The translations under genes and the position numbers were made by a program. From Ruminiclostridium sp. (GTDB lineage Bacteria > Bacillota > Clostridia > Oscillospirales > Ruminococcaceae): a stretch of DNA of 57,652 nucleotides. The stretch spans positions 1 through 57,652 of the forward strand of contig JAGALB010000025.1 in assembly GCA_017625405.1 (NCBI GenBank), in the 5' to 3' direction. The notes under the pieces are model-generated. The model did not search any database, was not told the DNA's origin, and saw nothing but the letters and a program-made list of their open reading frames with translations. Positions 16,864 to 23,881 of this stretch are shown here, piece after piece; the first letter of the stretch is position 1; every line of letters begins with the position of its first letter.

Positions 16864-17388
16864 ATGAATATTGAAATAAGAACAGCAACCGTTGCTGACG
16901 CAGAGAAAATACTTGCGATTTATTCACCTTATGTAGAAAACACAGCAGTATCCTTTGAATATGTGCCTCCATCAATTGAGGAATTCAGAGAGCGTATCAG
17001 AAAAACCCTTGAAAAATTCCCTTACCTTGTTGCAGTTTGTAATAATGAAATCGTCGGTTATGCCTATGCGGGCGGATTTCATCCGAGAGCCGCCTTTCTT
17101 CACTCGGCAGAGCTTTCCATATATTTAAGACAGGATATGAGAGGAAAAGGCATCGGCAGAAAGCTTTACAACAATATTGAAAAAACACTCAAAGACAACG
17201 GGTTCATAAACCTTTATGCACTGGTTGCATACGCAGAAGAGGAAGACGAATATATCACTCATGACAGTGTTATATTCCACGAAGTAATGGGATATAAAAC
17301 CGTCGGCAGATGCAATAAATGTGGCTTTAAATTCGGACACTGGTATGATATACTCTACATGGAAAAGTTCATAGGAACACACAAATAA
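16864..17388 (+). CDS. GNAT N-acetyltransferase (phosphinothricin-acetyltransferase type)
   Basis: The product has 174 residues with AAAGGGG upstream. The family pattern is clear: IEIRTATVADAEKILAIYSPYV at the N-terminus, the acetyl-CoA loop (LRQDMRGKGIGRKLY, R/Q-x-x-G-x-G/A), and a C-terminal FHEVMGYKTVGR...GFKFGHWYDILYMEK. Related enzymes acetylate phosphinothricin, methionine sulfoximine or small amines. The true substrate is unknown. The gene is monocistronic, followed by the ECF promoter. Confidence 0.9.
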   Translation: MNIEIRTATVADAEKILAIYSPYVENTAVSFEYVPPSIEEFRERIRKTLEKFPYLVAVCNNEIVGYAYAGGFHPRAAFLHSAELSIYLRQDMRGKGIGRKLYNNIEKTLKDNGFINLYALVAYAEEEDEYITHDSVIFHEVMGYKTVGRCNKCGFKFGHWYDILYMEKFIGTHK

Positions 17389-17397
17389 GTCATTTTC

Positions 17398-17423
17398 TGT
17401 AAGATTCTGTAAATTTTGTCGTC
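17398..17423 (+). promoter_or_regulatory. Candidate ECF-type promoter of the sigma/serpin operon
   Basis: TGTAAG (17398-17403), 16 bp, CGTC (17420-17423). This matches the general ECF pattern (an AAC-like -35 and CGTC -10) and there is no sigma-A pair here, so the sigma factor probably drives its own operon. A second TGTAA copy at 17408 is noted. Confidence 0.5.
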
Positions 17424-17447
17424 TTGTTTTATAAAGGGGGAATTTTT

Positions 17448-18005
17448 ATGGAAGACAGCATGATAATTGAAATGTACTGGAACAGAAATGAATCCGCAAT
17501 TGAAGAAACTGACAAGAAATACGGAAGCTACTGCTTTGCTGTTGCAAACAACATCCTGAACAGCAAGGAGGATTCGGATGAATGCGTCAATGACACATGG
17601 TTAAGAGCATGGAATGCAATTCCGCCGAAAAAGCCTGAACGCTTCAGAGTTTTTCTTGCCAGAATCACACGCAACCTTTCCTTTGATAAATATAAGATGA
17701 AAAACGCATCCAGACGAAAAGGCGAAATGCTTTATATTCTCGATGAACTTTCGGAATGTATTTCATCAGGCAGTACTGCCGATGATGAGCTGGATATGAA
17801 GCTTCTTTCCGAAAGTATAAACAGTTTTCTGAAAACAATTTCCGAGCGTGACAGAACGGTTTTTCTCAGACGCTATTTTTACGCAGAAGCTGTAACAGAA
17901 ATCGCAGAACGTATGGACATCACTCCGAACAACGTTTCGGCGATTCTTGCACGCTCAAGAGCAAAACTGCGTGAACATCTCACAAAGGAGGGTTTTGAAA
18001 TATGA
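17448..18005 (+). CDS. ECF-type RNA polymerase sigma factor (serpin-linked)
   Basis: The product has 185 residues from ATG 17448, with AAAGGGGG about 6 nt upstream; the frame is open to 17424 but without a site. Region 2 shows NILNSKEDSDECVNDTWLRAWNAIPP and FRVFLARITRNLSFDKYKM; region 4 shows ISERDRTVFLRRYFYAEAVTEIAERMDITPNNVSAILARSRAKLREHL. It differs clearly from the other ECF factor in this window. Its stop overlaps the next start (ATGA), so translation is coupled to a membrane-anchored serpin that is the expected anti-sigma partner. The upstream TGTAAG-N16-CGTC element suggests autoregulation. Confidence 0.93.
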   Translation: MEDSMIIEMYWNRNESAIEETDKKYGSYCFAVANNILNSKEDSDECVNDTWLRAWNAIPPKKPERFRVFLARITRNLSFDKYKMKNASRRKGEMLYILDELSECISSGSTADDELDMKLLSESINSFLKTISERDRTVFLRRYFYAEAVTEIAERMDITPNNVSAILARSRAKLREHLTKEGFEI

Positions 18006-19573
18006 ATGAAAATCAGATTTTTGAAGCTATCGGCGAAGCTGATGACGAAATGCTCAGTTCTGTGTCAGAATACAGAAAACAAAAAAACACATGGATTAAA
18101 ATTGCAGGAACTGCTGCGGCTGTATGTGTCGTTGCAGCAGTGATACTGGCTGCAAAAATGCTTGCGGATAATACAGGGATAACAGCTGAAGCACCACATG
18201 ACACAACGGCAGGAAATCCGCTTACAACAACTACTGTACCCTGCGGTTCTGCACTTCATTCAGACAATTGTACGGAGAAAAATATGGAAACATACTCACC
18301 TGAAACAAAGGCTATGCTTTTATCGGCAGCGGAATATCCTGATATGCCCCGGTATCCTGTTGAATTTTCTGAGGATTTTGAAGCTCAGTATGACGCATGG
18401 CAGAATTTCAGAAATGAATACAGAAGAGAAACACCCAAGGATTATAAAGATTCCGCAAACCGTTTCACCGCAGACAGCATGAAAGTGTTCCTTACAGATT
18501 CGGGAAATGAAAATAAACTTGTTTCACCTGTTAACATCTATTTTGCACTGGGCCTGCTTGCGGAATCTTCCGACACAAGCAGCAGACAGCAGATTCTTGA
18601 CCTGTTTGGTGCAGACAGTATCGAAACATTGAGAGAATACTGCAGCTCAATGTGGAAAACCAACTATTCGGATGACGGAGCGCTTACAACGGTATTTGCA
18701 AATTCAGTATGGCTTTCCGATTCATTGAACTATAATATGAAAACACTTGAACTGCTCTCTGACAGCTACTATGCAGACAGCTTTTCGGGAAATATGTCAG
18801 ATAAGGCATATACGAAGGCTTTTCAGGAATGGCTGAATGTCAAAACAGGCGGTATGCTGGAAAACGAGGCAAAGCAGCTGGAATTTGACCCGCAGACTGT
18901 TTTTTCCCTTGCCTCCACTGTTTATTTCCGTGGAAAATGGCAGGATGAATTCAATCCTGAAAATACTCAGAGTAAGATATTTACAACATCTGACGGCAAA
19001 CAGGTTGAATGTGACTTTATGTGCCGCGAAAGAGAGTCTTATTACTACTGGGGCAAGAATTACGGTGCCATGAAAATGTCATTCGACGGAACCGCAAGTT
19101 CTGAAATGTGGGTATTTCTTCCTGATGAGGGCGTTACAACCGATGAGCTTATAGAAAGCGGAGAAATAAACAAGCTTATAGAAGATAACCGTTTTGATTA
19201 TCCCGACTCAAGAAGACTCATAATAAATTTCCAGATACCGAAATTTGATACGGCATATACAACCGACCTGAAAAAAGGACTTAACGAATTAGGTGTTACA
19301 GATATATTTGACGGCAGCAGCGCCGACTTCTCCCCTATGCTTGAAAATGCTCCCGAGGGTACCGCTTTATCCAAGGCACAGCATTCTGTAAGAGTCGCCA
19401 TTGACGAGGAAGGCTGTACCGCTTCCGCCTTTACAGCTATGATGATCTGCGGTGCTGCAATGCCACCTGACGACAGAATGGATTTCATTCTTGACCGCCC
19501 CTTTGTTTTCGTTATCCAGAGTGATTCAAACGATACACTTTTTGCAGGTGTAATAAATAATCCCACAAATTAA
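18002..19573 (+). CDS. Membrane-anchored serpin with anti-sigma-like N-terminus
   Basis: The product has 523 residues, with AAGGAGG 10 nt upstream inside the sigma gene. Residues 1-30 form a charged cytoplasmic helix (NENQIFEAIGEADDEML), about 31-53 a membrane segment, and about 60-100 a Thr/Ser/Pro linker with two Cys (81, 90). From about 150 to 520 it is a serpin: PVNIYFALGLLAES, NSVWL, SLASTVYFRGKWQDEF, KAQHSVRVAIDEEG, DRPFVFVIQ and FAGVINNP. The reactive-centre loop aligns without gaps to alpha-1-antitrypsin from Gly471 (P15) to Pro488-489, giving P1-P1' as Ala485-Ala486. Serpins trap serine or cysteine proteases irreversibly. Here the trap is tied to the outer face and to a sigma factor, so cleavage could signal protease attack. 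That mechanism is inference. Confidence 0.9.
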   Translation: MNENQIFEAIGEADDEMLSSVSEYRKQKNTWIKIAGTAAAVCVVAAVILAAKMLADNTGITAEAPHDTTAGNPLTTTTVPCGSALHSDNCTEKNMETYSPETKAMLLSAAEYPDMPRYPVEFSEDFEAQYDAWQNFRNEYRRETPKDYKDSANRFTADSMKVFLTDSGNENKLVSPVNIYFALGLLAESSDTSSRQQILDLFGADSIETLREYCSSMWKTNYSDDGALTTVFANSVWLSDSLNYNMKTLELLSDSYYADSFSGNMSDKAYTKAFQEWLNVKTGGMLENEAKQLEFDPQTVFSLASTVYFRGKWQDEFNPENTQSKIFTTSDGKQVECDFMCRERESYYYWGKNYGAMKMSFDGTASSEMWVFLPDEGVTTDELIESGEINKLIEDNRFDYPDSRRLIINFQIPKFDTAYTTDLKKGLNELGVTDIFDGSSADFSPMLENAPEGTALSKAQHSVRVAIDEEGCTASAFTAMMICGAAMPPDDRMDFILDRPFVFVIQSDSNDTLFAGVINNPTN

Positions 19574-19583
19574 TGTAACCTTT

Positions 19584-19617
19584 ACCCCGACAATTATCAC
19601 ATATTGTCGGGGTGTTT
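19584..19617 (+). terminator. Terminator of the sigma/serpin operon
   Basis: The stem ACCCCGACAAT/ATTGTCGGGGT with an 8-nt loop, followed by GTTTT. Confidence 0.8.
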
Positions 19618-19672
19618 TATGTGCGGAAAGGCGAAAATCGCTTTAACTCGTTAATAAACTGACATTTTTGAC

Positions 19673-19701
19673 TTGATTTTTGTATTTTGTTATGCTATCA
19701 T
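19673..19701 (+). promoter_or_regulatory. Promoter of the EAL gene
   Basis: TTGATT (19673-19678), 17 bp, TATCAT (19696-19701) with TGC before the -10. Confidence 0.6.
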
Positions 19702-19741
19702 CAAATTCAGATAGTAAAAAATGTAATTTGGGAGTTTTTAT

Positions 19742-21676
19742 ATGGAGAATCTGGTTCATTTTGACATTGCTGCTGTCATTATGTTACTTGTTATGCTTAT
19801 GACGAATATCTTCAGCAAGCGTGCAAAAAATACAGCAGGTCATATTTATGTTTTACTGGTCGGCGTAACAATGGTTGCGGCGCTTTTTAATGTTTTCACC
19901 GTTGCCCTTGAAAACATCGGAACTGATAACGTTGTTCTTCATAATATTGTAAGAACAATTTATCTTTTGTTCCACAACACCGCTACGCCTCTTTTTGTCA
20001 TGTATATCATCAGTCTTACACGTACGTGGCATAAGTTCAAGACAAATCCGCATATCGGAATAATCCTTATGATACCATACTTTGTTGTTGTGGGAATTAT
20101 TGTTTCCAATCCGTTTACAAATATTGTATTCACTCTTGAAAACGGAGCACTCGTAAAAACAACATTTGCGGATTCGCTCTATTTCTTCGCTACATTCTAT
20201 GTACTTCTGGGATTCGTCTACATAATCATGTACCGCAGAACCCTCAGAATCGGCGCAATTCTGGTGCTTTGTTCGAGCATCCCTCTCGGTATTGTTGCTG
20301 TTTTTGTAAAGCATTTCTTCCCTCGCTCGCTGGTAGAAATATTCAGTAACGCTGTTGTGCTCATGATTATTTCCATGACTATCCAGAATCCCGAGAAAAA
20401 CGTGGATACTATAACCAATCTGAGAAAGTACCGTGCATATGTCACAGATATCAAAACCGACTTTACAAACAATAATCATCACAAGCTGATACTGATAAAT
20501 ATCGCAAATTATGATTCACTGCGTTCCCTTCTGGGATATGATTATACAAACGAACTCCTTAAAAATATCGCAAACAAGCTTTCGGACTGCAACAAGACAA
20601 ACAATGCACGCTCAGAGCTTTATTACCTGGACAGAGGAAAGTTCAGAATCGTTGTCAACGGCTACAATGCTTCAAAGGCTGAAAAGCTTGCTGCTGACAT
20701 CAATGAAGCACTGAAGCACATGATTGAAATAAACAGGATCGAAGTGACTATTGATGCTTTTGTATGTCTTGCAAAGCTACCTGAAGATATAGGTGATTAT
20801 AAATCGCTTATGGCATTCGGTAATGATTTTCATGAGCGTGTTGAAAAGACAGGAGAGGTTTATCTGGCTTCTGAGCTTTTCAAGCAGCGTGATTTCCACC
20901 TTATGAACGACATGGAAAACATTATTGAAAAGGCTTTCAAAAACCGCAGCTTTACAGTTTATTACCAGCCTATATATTCAATTGAAAAGAAAAGATTTGT
21001 TTCAGCTGAAGCTCTGCTTCGTCTTATTGATGATGAATACGGCTTTATCCCGCCAAATCTTTTTATACCTGTTGCGGAAAAAACAGGCGCGATTCACAGA
21101 ATCGGCGATATAGTCCTTGAAAATGTATGCCAGTTCATTGCAGGCGAGGATTTCAAGCGGCTGGGACTTGACTATATCGAAATAAACCTTTCGGTTGTTC
21201 AGTGTATGCAGAGAGGCCTTGCCGATAATATCCTTTCTACCATAAAAAGATACGGTATATCTCCTGATAAAATCAATCTGGAAATTACTGAAACTGCCGC
21301 AAATTACAGCCAGAATATCCTCATTGAAAATATGACAAAACTTATTAATGCAGGTGTAAGCTTCTCGCTGGATGATTTCGGAACAGGTTATTCAAATATG
21401 GCTCGTCTTGCTTCCCTGCCGCTTAAGATTGTGAAGCTGGACAAGACCTTTGTAGATAACAGCAACAAGCCGAAGCTTCATATATTCCTTAAGGGAACTA
21501 TAAAAATGCTTAAGGATATGGATATGGAAATTGTTGTTGAAGGCATTGAAACAGAACAGATGGTAAATACATTTTCAAACCTCAACTGCGATTTTATTCA
21601 GGGCTACTACTACTCCAAACCTATACCTGAACCGGATTTTGTAAAATTCATCGAAAACGCCAGAACAAGCGCATAA
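19742..21676 (+). CDS. Membrane EAL-domain cyclic-di-GMP phosphodiesterase with degenerate GGDEF
   Basis: The product has 644 residues with GGGAG upstream. Residues 1-220 contain about seven hydrophobic segments (a 7TM-like sensor). About 235-390 is a GGDEF-like domain in which the signature is lost (LDRGKFRIVV), so it should not make c-di-GMP. The EAL domain (about 395-640) is intact: AEALLRL at about 422, EINLSVVQ, NLEITETA, DDFGTGYSN at about 545, IVKLDKTFV, VVEGIET and FIQGYYYSKPI. It should hydrolyse c-di-GMP to pGpG, perhaps controlled by the sensor and by GTP binding to the degenerate domain. It is monocistronic. Confidence 0.92.
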   Translation: MENLVHFDIAAVIMLLVMLMTNIFSKRAKNTAGHIYVLLVGVTMVAALFNVFTVALENIGTDNVVLHNIVRTIYLLFHNTATPLFVMYIISLTRTWHKFKTNPHIGIILMIPYFVVVGIIVSNPFTNIVFTLENGALVKTTFADSLYFFATFYVLLGFVYIIMYRRTLRIGAILVLCSSIPLGIVAVFVKHFFPRSLVEIFSNAVVLMIISMTIQNPEKNVDTITNLRKYRAYVTDIKTDFTNNNHHKLILINIANYDSLRSLLGYDYTNELLKNIANKLSDCNKTNNARSELYYLDRGKFRIVVNGYNASKAEKLAADINEALKHMIEINRIEVTIDAFVCLAKLPEDIGDYKSLMAFGNDFHERVEKTGEVYLASELFKQRDFHLMNDMENIIEKAFKNRSFTVYYQPIYSIEKKRFVSAEALLRLIDDEYGFIPPNLFIPVAEKTGAIHRIGDIVLENVCQFIAGEDFKRLGLDYIEINLSVVQCMQRGLADNILSTIKRYGISPDKINLEITETAANYSQNILIENMTKLINAGVSFSLDDFGTGYSNMARLASLPLKIVKLDKTFVDNSNKPKLHIFLKGTIKMLKDMDMEIVVEGIETEQMVNTFSNLNCDFIQGYYYSKPIPEPDFVKFIENARTSA

Positions 21677-21681
21677 TAAAA

Positions 21682-21707
21682 AGCCGCTCCGAGGAGCGGC
21701 TTTTTTT
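21682..21707 (+). terminator. Terminator of the EAL gene
   Basis: The stem AGCCGCTCC/GGAGCGGCT with loop GA, then seven T. Confidence 0.92.
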
Positions 21708-21719
21708 ATTACAAAAAAC

Positions 21720-21748
21720 TTGCTTTTATATCAAAAACGTGATATAAT
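21720..21748 (+). promoter_or_regulatory. AraC-gene promoter with an embedded dyad
   Basis: TTGCTT (21720-21725), 17 bp, TATAAT (21743-21748). Between and over these lies the inverted repeat TTATATCA (21726-21733) / TGATATAA (21740-21747), i.e. TATCA-N6-TGATA. A regulator bound there would block RNA polymerase, as expected for autorepression. The 14-nt core at 21724-21737 recurs exactly upstream of the GH3 gene. Confidence 0.6.
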
Positions 21749-21795
21749 CAATTAAAATGGCAAAACACTATTAAAAGCTCAGAAAGGCAACCTCT

Positions 21796-22554
21796 ATGAA
21801 TACAAATCAGGACCTTAATTATCATTTTTACGTTCAGAAGAGCCACGGCTTTATAAGAACGCCCTTTAATGATGAATTTGAAAAATACATGCTTATACAG
21901 GTCGGTGACGTCGAAGCTGTAAAAAATTTCACCTCTTCAACTGCAAGACAGAATTTTCTTGAAGGAAAAGGCGTGCTTTCCGATGACCCAATCAGAAATA
22001 TGATGTATCATTTCGTTACTTCGGCTGCACTTACATCAAGAATCTGCGTTGAAGGCGGAATGACTCATGATACGGCATATACCCTTACGGATATTTACAT
22101 TAAAAAGGCGGATAAATGCCGTTCTGTCGATGAAATTATCATAATGCTGGGTGAAATGCAGGTAGACTTTGCGCAGAGAATGAAAGAGCTTAAAAAGGAA
22201 AATGTAATTTCACTCCATGTACGCAAGTGCATTGACTACATATATGAAAACCTTCACAAAAATCTGACTATCAAGGATATAGCAGAGCTTTTCGGGCTCA
22301 ACCCCTCATATCTTTCAAAGCTGTTTCTTAAGGAAACAGGGACAACCATCAAGGATTTTGTTATAAACGCAAAAATCACCACAGCGGAGAATATGCTCAA
22401 ATATTCGGATTTTTCTTACCTTGATATTTCCCTCGCTCTCGGATTTTCTTCACAGAGTGCCTTTATCAGCGTATTCAAAAAGGTTACTGGCATTACCCCT
22501 AAAAAATACAAGGAAGAATACTATATGCACAATATTTCTTTTAAAAATGAGTAA
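21796..22554 (+). CDS. AraC-family transcriptional regulator
   Basis: The product has 252 residues with AAAGG upstream. The C-terminal part (about 145-245) holds two helix-turn-helix motifs: LTIKDIAELFGLNPSYLSKLFLKETGTTIKDFVINAKITTAENML and SYLDISLALGFSSQSAFISVFKKVTGITPKKYKEEY. The N-terminal part is a short alpha-helical region, not a cupin, similar to regulators common next to glycoside-hydrolase genes in Clostridia. It lies directly upstream of a GH5 cellulase, and a dyad in its own promoter also occurs upstream of the GH5 and GH3 genes, so it probably controls a beta-glucan utilisation set. The inducer is unknown. Confidence 0.93.
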   Translation: MNTNQDLNYHFYVQKSHGFIRTPFNDEFEKYMLIQVGDVEAVKNFTSSTARQNFLEGKGVLSDDPIRNMMYHFVTSAALTSRICVEGGMTHDTAYTLTDIYIKKADKCRSVDEIIIMLGEMQVDFAQRMKELKKENVISLHVRKCIDYIYENLHKNLTIKDIAELFGLNPSYLSKLFLKETGTTIKDFVINAKITTAENMLKYSDFSYLDISLALGFSSQSAFISVFKKVTGITPKKYKEEYYMHNISFKNE

Positions 22555-22580
22555 CCATTTGTTCTGTTTTTTGAAATATT

Positions 22581-22623
22581 TATCTTTTTTTTGATATTCT
22601 TCAGCTAGCTGATGTGCTATTAT
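22581..22623 (+). promoter_or_regulatory. GH5 promoter region: TATC-N8-TGATA dyad, palindrome and extended -10
   Basis: A TATC...TGATA element (22581-22596, seven T between, then TGATATT) resembles the dyads of the AraC and GH3 promoters. A 12-bp perfect palindrome TCAGCTAGCTGA (22601-22612) follows, then TGC-TATTAT (22618-22623), an extended -10. The hexamer at the normal -35 distance (22595-22600) is not a consensus match, which fits activator dependence. Confidence 0.5.
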
Positions 22624-22630
22624 GTAGAAA

Positions 22631-22708
22631 AGGAGAGATAGAAGAAACCGTACAGACTGTTTCTCGTAACAGAAATTAAAGCAACTATTCTTCTATCGCA
22701 ATATTATT
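22631..22708 (+). promoter_or_regulatory. GH5 leader: 5'-end Shine-Dalgarno-like sequence and long hairpin
   Basis: AGGAGA (22631-22636) sits where the mRNA should start but no start codon follows it. The next 10 nt GATAGAAGAA (22637-22646) are exactly complementary to TTCTTCTATC (22688-22697), and a smaller CTGTT/AACAG stem (22657-22672) lies inside. No ribosome site precedes ATG 22709. Folding would place AGGAGA about 11 nt from the ATG. Alternatively the element acts as a 5' mRNA stabiliser. Confidence 0.5.
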
Positions 22709-23755
22709 ATGAAAAAGAACAGATTTACATTATTTACAGCAGCGCTTATTGCTTCAGCCTTCGCACTCTCTTCCTGCGGAACCGATAACGCTGCACAGAC
22801 CACTACAACAGAACAGACAACCACAACTACTACCGTGGCTACAACAACCGAACCTGTTGTTGAAACTCCTGCGACCCCTGTTGCATATCACGGTGAAATG
22901 ATTGCTGACGGCAACCGTCTTATCGGCTCAAAAACAGGCGAAGTTGTCCGTGTAACAGGCATGAGCTTTTTCTGGAGCAACTGGTCACAGAAATACTACA
23001 ACGCTGATTATGTTGACCTTATGATGGATGATTTCGGTTGTGAGGTTGTACGTTGTTCTTATGGCATTCAGGATGACGGCGTTCCTTACGACAGAAGCTG
23101 CGAACCTCTTATCGAGGACGTTATCGAAGCTGCTATCGACAGAGGTCTTTACGTACTTATCGACTGGCATTCTCATGGTGCACACAAGAATCCCGATGAA
23201 GCCGTTGCTTATTTCAGCCAGCTCGCTGAAAAATACGGCGAATACGATAATGTTATTTTTGAAATTTACAACGAGCCTATGAACGTAGGCTGGGACGATA
23301 TCAAGGAATACGCAGAAATTGTAATTCCTGCTATCAGAGAGCATTCCGACAACCTTATCATTGTAGGTACTCCCAACTGGTCACAGCAGGTAATGGATGC
23401 TGCCAACAATCCTGTTGTCGGCGACAACATTGCTTATGCACTTCACTTCTACGCAGGCACGCACAAGCAGTGGCTCAGAGATAATGCCGACAAGGCTATC
23501 GCAGCAGGCATTCCCCTTTTCGTAACAGAATGGGGCAGCGTAAATGCTGACGGCAACGGTGGTGTAAATGACGAGTCAACTCAGGAATGGTTTGAATGGA
23601 TTGACAAAAACCAGCTTTCAAGCTGTAACTGGGCAATCAATGATAAAAACGAAGGCTCAAGCATTTTTGTCAAGGACAGCGAATACAGCGAAACAGGCAA
23701 CTACATCAAGGCTCTCATCGATGAGCGCACAAAGGATGCTGCCTGGAGAAATTAA
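22709..23755 (+). CDS. GH5 endo-glucanase lipoprotein (cellulase)
   Basis: The product has 348 residues. It has a lipoprotein signal (LSSCG, Cys23), a Thr-rich linker (24-55) as in ruminococcal surface enzymes, and a GH5 subfamily 2-like barrel (about 60-340). Signatures are TGMSFFWSNW, VRCSYGIQ, YVLIDWHSH, IFEIYNEP with acid/base Glu189, ALHFYAGTH and VTEWG with nucleophile Glu274. It should cut internal beta-1,4 bonds of cellulose or related glucans at the cell surface. No carbohydrate-binding module or dockerin is present, so the enzyme is membrane-tethered rather than cellulosomal. It follows the AraC regulator and has its own promoter and structured leader. Confidence 0.94.
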   Translation: MKKNRFTLFTAALIASAFALSSCGTDNAAQTTTTEQTTTTTTVATTTEPVVETPATPVAYHGEMIADGNRLIGSKTGEVVRVTGMSFFWSNWSQKYYNADYVDLMMDDFGCEVVRCSYGIQDDGVPYDRSCEPLIEDVIEAAIDRGLYVLIDWHSHGAHKNPDEAVAYFSQLAEKYGEYDNVIFEIYNEPMNVGWDDIKEYAEIVIPAIREHSDNLIIVGTPNWSQQVMDAANNPVVGDNIAYALHFYAGTHKQWLRDNADKAIAAGIPLFVTEWGSVNADGNGGVNDESTQEWFEWIDKNQLSSCNWAINDKNEGSSIFVKDSEYSETGNYIKALIDERTKDAAWRN

Positions 23756-23790
23756 TCAGCAGATTCATTTTCAATCTATCTCTTTCTTCC

Positions 23791-23829
23791 GAGAAAGCGG
23801 TAAATCCTTCGGGGTTTACCGCTTTTCTC
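23791..23829 (+). terminator. GH5 terminator
   Basis: A long stem with AAGCGGTAAA/TTTACCGCTT arms, a loop of about 10 nt containing TTCG, then TTCTCTTTG. The T tract is interrupted. Confidence 0.75.
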
Positions 23830-23845
23830 TTTGTATCCTTGCATG

Positions 23846-23879
23846 AAAAAAGGTCAGACCTGCTAAGGTCTGACCTTTT
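23846..23879 (-). terminator. GH3 terminator (probably bidirectional)
   Basis: The stem AAAAGGTCAGACC and its complement with a 6-nt loop is followed on the minus strand by six T (23851-23846). The GH3 stop lies just upstream at 23882. Confidence 0.85.
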
Positions 23880-23881
23880 GT

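Noticed and set aside
23756-23881. Small RNA between GH5 and GH3 because of two adjacent strong hairpins
   Set aside because: The hairpins are explained as terminators of two convergent genes.
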